Of a DNA stretch of 50,797 bases, positions 1-7,042 are shown in pieces (position 1 is the stretch's first letter; every line of letters begins with the position of its first letter). The notes beneath the pieces are model-generated. The model was given only the letters and a program-made list of their open reading frames with translations. It was not told the DNA's origin and ran no database searches. Origin of the DNA: Armatimonadota bacterium (GTDB lineage: Bacteria > Armatimonadota > Armatimonadia > Armatimonadales > Capsulimonadaceae). The translations under genes and the position numbers were made by a program. The DNA lies in assembly GCA_025353925.1 (NCBI GenBank), contig JANXNV010000114.1, forward strand, positions 1-50,797. Direction: 5' to 3'.

Positions 1-4
1 TTTA

Positions 5-87
5 TGGGCCGGACAAGATTTGAACTTGTGTAGGCTTGCACCGACGATTTTACAGACCGCCTCCTTTAACCACTCGGACACCGACCC
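5..87 (-). tRNA. tRNA-Tyr (anticodon GUA)
   Basis: The minus strand folds as a class II tRNA. The acceptor GGGTCGG pairs with CCGGCCC with one G-U pair, the discriminator is A, the anticodon loop CTGTAAA carries GTA, and there is a long variable arm as expected for tRNA-Tyr. No CCA is encoded. It lies 35 nt downstream of tRNA-Thr on the same strand and is probably co-transcribed with it. Confidence 0.95.
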
Positions 88-122
88 ATGATATGTGCGA
101 AAGTCAACTCGAAAGTGAAATC

Positions 123-195
123 AGCCGGGAACAGGATTCGAACCCGCGACATGCGCTTTACAAAAGCGCCGCTCTACCAACTGAGCTATCCCGGC
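123..195 (-). tRNA. tRNA-Thr (anticodon UGU)
   Basis: A standard 73-nt cloverleaf without encoded CCA. The acceptor GCCGGGA pairs with TCCCGGC, the anticodon stem GCGCT/AGCGC closes loop TTTGTAA with anticodon TGT, and the T arm contains GGTTCGAATC. The order Thr(UGU) then Tyr(GUA) matches the tRNA cluster upstream of tuf in many bacteria, so tRNA-Gly, tRNA-Thr(GGU) and tuf may lie beyond the left edge (inference). Its first ten bases are also the 3' end of the upstream HNH gene. Confidence 0.95.
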
Positions 196-797
196 ACCTT
201 TTTACGATATTCTCGCCCGTGCCCCTTATTCAGATTCCGAAAGTTAGGTGTCAAAGAGTGACAGTTCGGACAAATTATTCGTAAGTTTTCGATCTTGTTA
301 TTGCTATGATTACCGTCTCGATGGTCAACTTCCAGTGGTACATTGCCAGTAATAGTGTGTTTGACAGCCCATCCACATGCTTCGCAGCTTTCACCACGGA
401 TCCGAATCAAGTAACGCCGTATCGCAGGCAGCGAACCACTGCCGATAGCTGAGCTGTTGCTCAGAAACCGCACAACAAACTTCTCGGTTTTGTGTCGATG
501 TGAGCACTGCGTCGAACAGTACACTTTACCAAGACCCAAAATCGGGGATTTGCAGCGCAGACAGAACTTAGGCACTTCAGAGCCGATGTTTCTCCCAGAA
601 AACTTTGCTGCACAAGAGTGATTGCAAAACTTGTTGGCACGCTTTTTGTAGGGCAGTGGAGCATCGCAAAACCTGCACTTAGCCGTGTCCTGCTCATGCT
701 TGGCATGTGAGGCATCAGCTTGCAACTTGCGCTGATTTTCCATTGACGCCACTGACTTTGCGTAGCCGATCTTCCCAGCTTCGGAGCGTGTGTACAT
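186..797 (-). CDS. HNH endonuclease with two N-terminal zinc fingers
   Basis: A 203-aa protein. Residues about 40-65 and 78-98 hold two CxxC...CxxxC-type zinc-finger candidates (CRFC...CNHSC, CLRC...CSTQC). The C-terminal third is an HNH nuclease: CEACGW, then EVDHRDGNHSNN with the catalytic His, then ENLRIICPNCHS. Such compact zinc-finger plus HNH proteins are common in phages and homing-type elements and cut DNA with a metal-activated His. The ATG start at 797 has AGGG upstream. The gene has no partner genes and its sequence is less GC-rich than its neighbours, suggesting acquisition. Its TAG stop is formed by nt 8-10 of tRNA-Thr. Domestic defence or recombination roles remain possible. Confidence 0.8.
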   Translation of the reverse strand: MYTRSEAGKIGYAKSVASMENQRKLQADASHAKHEQDTAKCRFCDAPLPYKKRANKFCNHSCAAKFSGRNIGSEVPKFCLRCKSPILGLGKVYCSTQCSHRHKTEKFVVRFLSNSSAIGSGSLPAIRRYLIRIRGESCEACGWAVKHTITGNVPLEVDHRDGNHSNNKIENLRIICPNCHSLTPNFRNLNKGHGREYRKKVPG

Positions 798-852
798 CCA
801 TTTGCCCTAGCATCTTCCATAATTCGACGCAGGAGAAATATACCTTCTGCCA

Positions 853-881
853 CCCGGCTTTGTCAAGGGCACAAAGCCGGG
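853..881. terminator. 11-bp perfect inverted repeat between HNH and GH2 genes
   Basis: CCCGGCTTTGT, a 7-nt loop, then ACAAAGCCGGG. It sits about 22 nt downstream of the GH2 stop codon on the minus strand and upstream of the HNH gene. It is a strong RNA hairpin but lacks a U-run on either side, so it may be a mRNA-stabilising or Rho-assisted 3' end rather than a canonical intrinsic terminator. Confidence 0.5.
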
Positions 882-902
882 ATTTCAGAGTGAGGCGAAA
901 TA

Positions 903-3158
903 TTACGGGATTCTCTCATAGATACCGACGTCGATGTACTGGCCGCCGATTGTCTGATGGCAGTGGACGGCGAGCATATTATCGGCATTCTGCCGCAGAC
1001 TTTGCTTGGCTGCCGCGCTCAACGGACGGCTCTCATACGTTGAAGTGTAGCCGCCAGCGGAGTACGCCAGGACTCCGTTGATATAAACTTCGATGTCCTC
1101 GTCGTGATAATCACGAAATACCAACCGTGCGATTTGCGCGGGTGTCAGGGTGCCGGGATTGAATGAGCGGCGGAGCCAGATGTCACCCGGACTGTCCCGC
1201 CACGGCGTACCGAGGAGGCCACGCCCTGGGGGATCGGTGCCGAAGCCCCCGGGTCCTTGCTTCCAGGCGGTATCGTCGAAGGCCGACTGGGTCCAGGCGG
1301 CGGCAGGTGACGCAAACGTATATTTCCAGGTCTGGCTTACTTTTTCCGAAGTCGGAACGATTTCGCGGTAAGTCGGGATGGGATACTGAAAACGGTTAGC
1401 TTTGGCGATCGCTGCCGGATCGCACTTCAGCAGACGGTCATAAGTCAGCAGCCCATTCAGCTCATTCTCCACATCCGTGATCTGTGTATAAACCGCCGCA
1501 CTCATTCCCTTCTCGTCCCGGAAGGTTTTGAGCAGCCCACTGAACTCGCCGTAAAGCTCCTCTAAATCCGTACTTTTGGTGACGTTCGTGTAACCGCCGC
1601 CTTTGGGAGTGTAAGTGTGACCCTCAATCAGATATCCGATTCCGCCGTACTCTCCGCAGGCAAGAGCCTGAGTCTTGCTCGGGGCCGGACAGGCGGGGGG
1701 AGGATAGCTATGGACGTCCATGACGTCCCCGGAGCCGGAATAACCACCGCCGCTGGCTTCATTGACTAAGCGCGACGGGTCGAGTTTTTTGACGATACTC
1801 ACTAGGCGCGGCGTGTCGTACTGCCCCTGACCTTCATTAAATATTTCCCACATGACGATGGAAGGCGTGTTCCCGAGGGCAGCGACCATTTCCGTTAGCT
1901 GCTTCTCATATTCCGGCTTATCAATGAGGGGGACCGGATGAGGAGAGTCGATATAGGAGTTTGCAGAGGGCATATCCTGCCAAACCAGCAGGCCAAGCTT
2001 ATCAGTCCAATAGTACCAGCGGGCCGACTCAACTTTGATATGCTTGCGGACCATGTTGAAACCGAACGATTTCATGGACTGAATATCGGCTTTGAGCGCT
2101 CCTTCGGTCGGAGGCGTATAAATGCCGTCCGGCCAGAAACCCTGATCCAGCGGACCGATCTCAAAGACGAACTTATTGTTTAGGAGCATTTTCAGAATGC
2201 CGTGGTCTAAACCCACCGAGATTTTGCGCATCCCGAAATAGCTCGCAACTTGATCGGTCGTGGTAGTGCCTCCAATCAGCTTGACGGAAAGGTCATAAAG
2301 AAACGGCGTATCCGGGGACCAGAGCTTCGGGTTCGCAATCGGGAGGGTAAGCACCGTGCCAGGCTTGCCGGTTACGGTCTTGACGACGGTACCGGCGGAC
2401 ATCACGGTCACAATCACTTTGGAACCAGGCACGGGGGCCACCGTGTTGACCGTGACATGTACACTGCGTGTGTCGATATCCGGCACGATCTTCAAGTCTG
2501 AAATTGATGTTGAGGCGACAGGCTCCAGCCAGACCGTTTGCCAGATCCCGGTCGTCGGCGTGTACATGATGCCGGCGGGATGGATGGACTGCTTGCCGCG
2601 CGGCTCGCCCGCGTCGTCGGTCGCATCAAAAACGCGCACAATCAGCTCCTGCGGGCCGGACTTCGTAAGAAACGGGGTCACGTCATAGCTGAATGGCAGG
2701 TAGCCGCCTTTGTGAACGCCGACGCTTTTACCGTTAATGTAAACTTCCGACTCATAGTCCACTGCACCGAAGTTCAGGCGCACGTGCTTGCCCGCCCAAG
2801 TGGCGGGCACGACGAAACCACGCCGATACCAGAGGCGGTCATGGTGCTCCATCACACCTGATAACGCCGATTCGACGGGGAAAGGCACCAATATTTCGCT
2901 GGAGAGTTTCTGACCGGACGGCACGGCCTCACCTTCCGTGCCAGGCTGGTACTGCCAGATACCGTTGAGGTTCAGCCAGGCAGTACGGGTCATTTGCGGG
3001 CGAGGGTAATCCGGCAACGGCTTGTTCGGGTCCACCAGCTTGGCCCATTTTGTCATCAGCGGTGCCTGTTTGGCCTCCCAGGCGTGTGCCGTACCCAGGA
3101 ACAAGCACGTCAGTGTGCCCATCCAGCAGAGCATTCGTGTCAATATTTTTGCGTTCAT
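903..3158 (-). CDS. Secreted glycoside hydrolase family 2 protein (beta-galactosidase/glucuronidase-like)
   Basis: The chosen ATG (3156-3158) gives 751 aa beginning with a Lys-containing n-region, a hydrophobic core and a GTAHAW cleavage-like site; longer in-frame starts would bury this signal peptide. Order of domains: jelly-roll sugar-binding domain (about 60-220, LWYRRGF and VYINGKSVG), immunoglobulin-like domain (about 220-310), then a TIM barrel with MWEIFNEG, whose Glu is the expected acid/base, and GEYGG as a candidate nucleophile region. A C-terminal extension of about 130 aa resembles a second galactose-binding-like fold (VYINGVLAYSAGG). Family members cleave beta-glycosides by a retaining mechanism. 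It stands alone, exported, probably for polysaccharide foraging. The exact substrate cannot be told from sequence. Confidence 0.85.
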   Translation of the reverse strand: MNAKILTRMLCWMGTLTCLFLGTAHAWEAKQAPLMTKWAKLVDPNKPLPDYPRPQMTRTAWLNLNGIWQYQPGTEGEAVPSGQKLSSEILVPFPVESALSGVMEHHDRLWYRRGFVVPATWAGKHVRLNFGAVDYESEVYINGKSVGVHKGGYLPFSYDVTPFLTKSGPQELIVRVFDATDDAGEPRGKQSIHPAGIMYTPTTGIWQTVWLEPVASTSISDLKIVPDIDTRSVHVTVNTVAPVPGSKVIVTVMSAGTVVKTVTGKPGTVLTLPIANPKLWSPDTPFLYDLSVKLIGGTTTTDQVASYFGMRKISVGLDHGILKMLLNNKFVFEIGPLDQGFWPDGIYTPPTEGALKADIQSMKSFGFNMVRKHIKVESARWYYWTDKLGLLVWQDMPSANSYIDSPHPVPLIDKPEYEKQLTEMVAALGNTPSIVMWEIFNEGQGQYDTPRLVSIVKKLDPSRLVNEASGGGYSGSGDVMDVHSYPPPACPAPSKTQALACGEYGGIGYLIEGHTYTPKGGGYTNVTKSTDLEELYGEFSGLLKTFRDEKGMSAAVYTQITDVENELNGLLTYDRLLKCDPAAIAKANRFQYPIPTYREIVPTSEKVSQTWKYTFASPAAAWTQSAFDDTAWKQGPGGFGTDPPGRGLLGTPWRDSPGDIWLRRSFNPGTLTPAQIARLVFRDYHDEDIEVYINGVLAYSAGGYTSTYESRPLSAAAKQSLRQNADNMLAVHCHQTIGGQYIDVGIYERIP

Positions 3159-3223
3159 AGCTTTCCATTCACCAGATGATATTCTCAATCCTCCTTGTCG
3201 AAAAAGTCCTGCGAAAATAACAA

Positions 3224-3252
3224 TTGCGCTCCCGGAAAAGGCATGGTATAAT
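3224..3252 (+). promoter_or_regulatory. Sigma70-type promoter of the RRM protein gene
   Basis: TTGCGC at 3224-3229, a 17-nt spacer and a perfect TATAAT at 3247-3252. It faces the glycine-rich RNA-binding protein gene and lies in the divergent gap after the GH2 gene. Transcription would start near 3259. Confidence 0.75.
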
Positions 3253-3258
3253 AGCGGC

Positions 3259-3470
3259 GATACCGGGAACAGGCCCGGTTGCCTTTCTTTTTCGCTGTCG
3301 ATTCTTGCCTGCGTGTCGCCCGGTTCCCTTCGGTGTTGCCGACGTGTCCGAGACCTCCGAAATGTTGGCTGTCCTAAGACGAGAAGAAGGCCTGTCAGTC
3401 CAGCTTCCAGATGTTCTTGTTTCGAGATGCAGCGGGAGCGCGTCACACATCGAAAGGAGCCATTCCTTTA
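3259..3470 (+). promoter_or_regulatory. Long structured 5' leader with attenuator-like hairpin
   Basis: About 210 nt separate the predicted start site from the ATG, and I see no gene in them. A 6-bp hairpin, ACCGGG (3262-3267) with CCCGGT (3274-3279), is followed directly by a pyrimidine/T-rich run to 3293, as in a weak intrinsic terminator. GGGAAC (3265-3270) could instead pair with GTTCCC (3323-3328), giving a mutually exclusive fold. The leader ends in a strong ribosome-binding site, AAAGGAG. Long leaders of this kind are known for cold-shock mRNAs; a thermosensor or attenuation role here is inference. Confidence 0.45.
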
Positions 3471-3920
3471 ATGGCAACCAAACTCTACGTCGGCAATCTG
3501 AGTTATCAGATGACCGATCAGGAACTCAATGATCTGTTCGCGGAAGCGGGCAACGTCTCCAGCGCACAAGTCGTCACCGACCGATACACCGGGCAGTCTC
3601 GCGGATTTGGGTTCGTCGAAATGGCGAGCGAGGATGAAGCGCAGCAGGCAATCGCGGCGATCAATGGCCGCAATGTCGGCAACCGTGCTCTGGTCGTCAA
3701 CGAATCTCGCCCGCGTGAAGGCGGAGGCGGCGGTGGCGGCAGTCGTGGCGGTGGCGGCGGTGGAAGCTACGGCGGCGGTGGCGGCGGTGGAAGCTACGGC
3801 GGTGGTGGTGGCGGAAGCTACGGCGGCGGTGGTGGTGGTTATGGCGGCGGCGGTGGTGGGAACCGTGGCGGCGGTGGCCGCGGCGGTGACCGTGGTGGCG
3901 GCGGCAACGACCGGTACTAA
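3471..3920 (+). CDS. Glycine-rich RNA-binding protein with one RRM
   Basis: A 149-aa protein. Residues 1-80 form a complete RNA recognition motif with RNP2 (LYVGNL) and RNP1 (RGFGFVEM). Residues 85-149 are a low-complexity tail of Gly runs broken by Ser-Tyr and Arg, ending GGNDRY. The family binds single-stranded RNA and is typically cold-induced, acting as an RNA chaperone in cyanobacteria, planctomycetes and related bacteria. The ATG at 3471 is fixed by AAAGGAG 11 nt upstream; earlier in-frame starts lie in the leader. It is monocistronic, bounded by its own promoter and terminator. Repetitive GGC/GGT codons in the tail make the length prone to replication slippage. Confidence 0.92.
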   Translation: MATKLYVGNLSYQMTDQELNDLFAEAGNVSSAQVVTDRYTGQSRGFGFVEMASEDEAQQAIAAINGRNVGNRALVVNESRPREGGGGGGGSRGGGGGGSYGGGGGGGSYGGGGGGSYGGGGGGYGGGGGGNRGGGGRGGDRGGGGNDRY

Positions 3921-3933
3921 TCAGCAGAAACTT

Positions 3934-3972
3934 AAAGCCGGGACATTCCTATCAGAGTGTCCCGGCTTTTTT
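3934..3972 (+). terminator. Rho-independent terminator of the RRM gene
   Basis: AAAGCCGGGACA (3934-3945) pairs perfectly with TGTCCCGGCTTT (3958-3969) around a 12-nt loop, and the right arm runs into a six-T tract. It begins 14 nt after the RRM stop codon. Confidence 0.95.
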
Positions 3973-4047
3973 CGGTGTTGCGTTCGGCGTTTGTGCCACT
4001 GCCCGTGTGAGATAGCCTTGGGTGAAGAAGCATAGAGAAACACAAAA

Positions 4048-4301
4048 ATGAACACACGTAACTTAGGAGATGGGCTAAACGTCTCTGCGCTGGGACTGGG
4101 CTGCATGAGCATGCCGGAGTGTATGGCGCGGCGGGCAATCTTAACGAGGCTGAGTCTATCGCGGTCATTCACAAGGCTTTAGATTTGGGGGGGACTTTTC
4201 TGGACACCGCCGAAGTCTATTGCCCTTAAAGCAACGAACAGCTGATCGGCAAGGCGACCGTGACGGTGATGGTCGAAGATCCGCCGCTCTGGGAAACTTA
4301 G
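4048..4301 (+). pseudogene. Aldo/keto reductase, 5' fragment (frameshifted, truncated)
   Basis: The first frame reads [19 protein letters not shown] and GCMSMPE, the N-terminus of NADPH-dependent aldo/keto reductases. At about 4117 one base is missing: the next frame continues [20 protein letters not shown] and [10 protein letters not shown], which includes the catalytic Asp-Tyr region. That frame then meets TAA where family members have a residue before SNEQLIGKA, and similarity stops near 4253. Only about 75 of some 330 residues remain, with a frameshift, a nonsense codon and loss of the 3' part. It abuts the equally damaged actC, so a deletion joined the two. Confidence 0.85.
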
Positions 4302-4321
4302 GTTTTGGGGAGAAGTAAACT

Positions 4322-5561
4322 ATGTACGATAAATTGCCTATTCCCCTGACGGCGGTCCAGGTCAACACGGACCTGACCGGTCTACTGGGCCTTGCCGATT
4401 ATTAACTTCGTCTTCTGGGCTGGGGTCGCTCTCTCGGGCACGATGATTTCCGCCATTCTTCGGCTGCTGCATGCCGGTTGGCGGCGGTCGCTCACACGTA
4501 TGACGGAGACACTGACTGTCTGCGCCCTGGCCGTGGCGGGTGTCTTTCCCCTGCTGCATATCGGGCGAAACTGGACCTTTTACTGGATGCTGGCCTAGCC
4601 GAATGAACGTCAGCTCTGGCCGAACTACAAGAGCCCGCTGCTGTGGGACGCCACGGCGATCTCCGTCTACCTGACGACAAGCGTCATTTTCTGGTACAGC
4701 GGCCTGATTCCCGATTTTGCCATTCTGCGCGAGCGGACTCAGGGACGGCGGCGTATTCTGTACACAGCTCTCTGCCTCGGGTGGCGCGGGACGGATCGTG
4801 AATGGCGGCGGCTGAAAGTGCTGTTCGGTATTCTGACTGTCATGATCATCCCGGTCTTCGTGTCACTGCATACGATTGTCGGCTGGGACTTCGGTATGAG
4901 TATCGTTCCGGGCTGGCACTCAAACATCTTTGCACCCTACTTCGTCTGCGGGGCATTGTACTCCGGCTGCGGGGCCGTGCTGATTATCATGTACTGCGTC
5001 CGCCGGTCGTTCCACCTGGAGCAGTACATCCTGCCGAAGCACTTCGACAATATCGGCAAAGTGCTGTTCTCGATCTCGCTGCTCTGGTTCTACTTTTTTG
5101 CGGGGGATGCCTGGTCGGACTGGTTTTCGCGGGACCCAAGCCACATCAACTGGCTGTATTTCATGTTCCACGGCTATAAGTGGGTGCTGGCGTTGATTAT
5201 CACCTTCGGCATCTTAGTGCCTTTTTCGATGCTGGCGTTCGGCAAAGTGCGCTGGACTCCCTGGCTGATGTTGCTGGTGGGAATCTCGGTGAATATCGCC
5301 ATGTTCGCCGAGCGGGTGTCGGTGGTGATTCCCGCTCCGTCTCGCAGCATATTGACCTGGGGCAACTACACGCCGAACTGGGTAGGCATCTCGGTGACAG
5401 CGGGGGCGATCGGCCTCTTCGGGTTCTTGTACACACTGCTTTCGGAGTTCATCCCCATCGTCTCGATCTGGGAGTTCCGAGAAGGCGAACATGCCGAGGG
5501 TCTGGAGCGTGTGGGCGGCGGCGAGATGCCGGTGGTGATTCGTGAGGAGGCGATAGGCTGA
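4322..5561 (+). pseudogene. actC: Alternative complex III subunit C (NrfD-like), degraded
   Basis: Residues after 4392 match the NrfD/PsrC-type membrane quinol-interacting subunit: INFVFWAGVALSGTMISAIL, FPLLHIGRNWTFYW, LCLGWRGTDREWRR, SIVPGWHSNIFAPYFVCGA. A possible start at 4322 (GGGGAGAAG upstream) gives only about 27 codons in a different frame, and the first membrane span is missing, so a deletion plus frameshift lies near 4380-4392. An in-frame TAG at 4596-4598 replaces a residue that is usually Tyr in the P-Y-P-N motif. Coding then continues undamaged in the same frame to a TGA at 5561. A truncated product from GTG 4818 is conceivable. The iron-sulfur and heme subunits ActA and ActB are absent upstream. 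Confidence 0.85.
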
Positions 5562-5562
5562 T

Positions 5563-6090
5563 ATGGCGGAAACGACAGTGCTAGGCTTGTTTGAAGAGAT
5601 CGAAGGCGCGGCCTCCGCCTTGAACCGTCTGCGCGGCGAAGGCGGCAAGGCCACAGAAGACCTGATGGTGCTTTCGTCGGTGCCGTTTCCTGAAGGCGTG
5701 CTGGAATCGAACAGATCACCGAGCCGGCTGACAGTCGTGACGGCGGTATTCGCGTTTGTGGGCATCGCCTTCGGCATTCTGCTGGCGGGCGGCACAGCCC
5801 AGCTTTACCTAATCCCGGGCGGCGGCAAGCCGATCTCTCCGGCTCCGGCCATCGGCATCATCGCCTACGAGATGATGATGCTCTTCGCGCTGACGGCGGC
5901 TTTTGTCGCGGCACTTTACGAGATGCGGCTTCCCAACTGGCGGTCGAAGGTCTACGACACGCGAATTTCGGAGGGCTTGATCGGGATCGCGGCTCATTGT
6001 GCGGATGAGTAGCAGGCCGGGAAAGCGGAGCAGCTTTGCCGAGACGCCGGGGCTGCCGATGTCCGCCGTGATGCGAGGGCATTCGAATGA
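5563..6090 (+). pseudogene. actD: Alternative complex III subunit D (DUF3341), internal TAG
   Basis: The start ATG follows the actC stop by one base. The readable 149 aa (to 6012) contain the family's N-terminal ferredoxin-like half (VLGLFEEIEGAASALNRLR) and two membrane spans (VVTAVFAFVGIAFGILLAGG, ALTAAFVAALYEM). An in-frame TAG at 6010-6012 cuts the protein inside the conserved tail; beyond it the same frame continues QAGKAEQLCRDAGAADVRR, typical of the family's C-terminus, to a TGA at 6088-6090. That original stop overlaps the actE start as ATGA. The truncated protein could be made, but the translational coupling to actE would be lost. Confidence 0.8.
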
Positions 6091-6929
6091 GACGCCTTGC
6101 GCCGCTGCTATTTTTGAGCGTTTTACTGACCGGCTGCGGCAACCAGATGTACCGGCAGGCCTCATATTCGCCACTGGATACGCCCCGTGCTGCGCCTCCC
6201 GCCGAGTCAGTCCCAGTCAGCAATGCTTTGACTCCGATCGACGGCCAGCCCGTGGCCTCGGCGGCTTACGGGGCACGAATCGCCCTGCCGGGCGAGGTGC
6301 GTGCCGAGGTGGTCGCCACGAACTTCACCAAGTTTCCGCCCAAGGAGCCGGTCCTGCCGCCGCCTAATCTTTCAGATAATGCCCGCTATGAAAAAGCTCC
6401 AGCGGCTGTCGATCTGCTGAAGAGTCCGCTTCCAAACGACCCACGTATCGTTCGCTCCGGCAGCATTTTATTCGCAAACCGCTGCGTTCAGTGCCATAAC
6501 CCGAGCGGGCACGGCTACGGTGTGGTCGGCTCCTATCTCGTGCCCCATCCGCCGGACCTTGCCGCCCCACTGGTGCAAAACATCTCCGACGGAGCCATAT
6601 TTTGGCATATCACCATGGGGCAGGGAAAAATGCCCGGCTTTCGCACCTGGACGACTCCGACGGAGCACTGGGCTTTAACACACTATGTCCGCAGCCTCAA
6701 AGGCAGCACGAACACGGCGGACGCGCATAACCCTGACGCCTGGACCCAGACCCGCACGGCCCCCTATCCCGTCTATGGCGTTACGGGATACGAGGATGGC
6801 AAGAGTGCCTATCCATTCAAAGTCCTGAATCCGCAGGCCCGCGACCCGGACAGCCTGGGCGATGTCCAGCATCAAGGCTTCGGCCAGCCGCCGCAGGAGG
6901 AGTCTCGCAAGGATGCCGGAAGAAGGTAG
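6087..6929 (+). CDS. actE: Alternative complex III monoheme cytochrome c lipoprotein (ActE-like)
   Basis: A 280-aa lipoprotein: the signal peptide ends in LLTGC, placing a lipidated Cys at about residue 17. A single heme c site, CVQCH, lies near residue 131, with a candidate distal ligand Met in GQGKMPGF near 178. In intact complexes this subunit passes electrons from the quinol-oxidising core toward cytochrome oxidase at the outer face of the membrane. The frame is undamaged, unlike actC and actD. Subunit F is not found downstream; a tRNA relic on the other strand begins one base after the TAG stop. Without ActA, B and F in the window it may be an orphan on its way out. Confidence 0.85.
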   Translation: MRRLAPLLFLSVLLTGCGNQMYRQASYSPLDTPRAAPPAESVPVSNALTPIDGQPVASAAYGARIALPGEVRAEVVATNFTKFPPKEPVLPPPNLSDNARYEKAPAAVDLLKSPLPNDPRIVRSGSILFANRCVQCHNPSGHGYGVVGSYLVPHPPDLAAPLVQNISDGAIFWHITMGQGKMPGFRTWTTPTEHWALTHYVRSLKGSTNTADAHNPDAWTQTRTAPYPVYGVTGYEDGKSAYPFKVLNPQARDPDSLGDVQHQGFGQPPQEESRKDAGRR

Positions 6930-7006
6930 TAGCCCATCGGGGATTTGAACCACCGGTTTCCGCGCCGAGAAGCGCAGCGTCCTGGGCCGGGCTGGACGAA
7001 TGGGCC
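6930..7006 (-). pseudogene. tRNA-Glu (CUC)-like gene with two single-base insertions
   Basis: The acceptor (GGCCCAT/ATGGGCT, discriminator A), D arm (GTCC/GGAC) and anticodon stem (CTGCG/CGCGG) are intact, and D-arm identity resembles tRNA-Glu. However, the anticodon loop has eight bases (CTTCTCGG) and the T stem reads GGTGG against CCCCG. Removing one T from the loop (6970 or 6971) gives CTCTCGG with anticodon CTC. Removing the T at 6952 gives a perfect CGGGG/CCCCG T stem. The parsimonious reading is a 75-nt tRNA-Glu(CUC) hit by two T insertions. It still has a good promoter. Sequencing error is the alternative. Confidence 0.75.
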
Positions 7007-7012
7007 GAGTTA

Positions 7013-7042
7013 AGTATACCAGCGATATTTGCTTTATGGCAA
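7013..7042 (-). promoter_or_regulatory. Promoter of the tRNA-Glu-like gene
   Basis: On the minus strand TTGCCA (7042-7037), an 18-nt spacer and TATACT (7018-7013), with the tRNA 5' end only 7 nt further on. It is as good as the other promoters seen in the window. Confidence 0.65.

Noticed and set aside
186-797. Prophage insertion at the tRNA
   Set aside because: Only one HNH gene is present; there is no integrase, structural gene or duplicated tRNA end.
3529-4035. Ala/Val-rich frame overlapping the RRM gene
   Set aside because: Produced by reading GGC/GGT repeats out of frame; the RRM frame has the promoter-distal ribosome-binding site and motifs.
4596-6012. Genome-wide recoding of TAG as sense
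   Set aside because: TAG is the normal terminator of intact genes in this window (for example actE, leuC, thrC), and adjacent genes carry other lesions.
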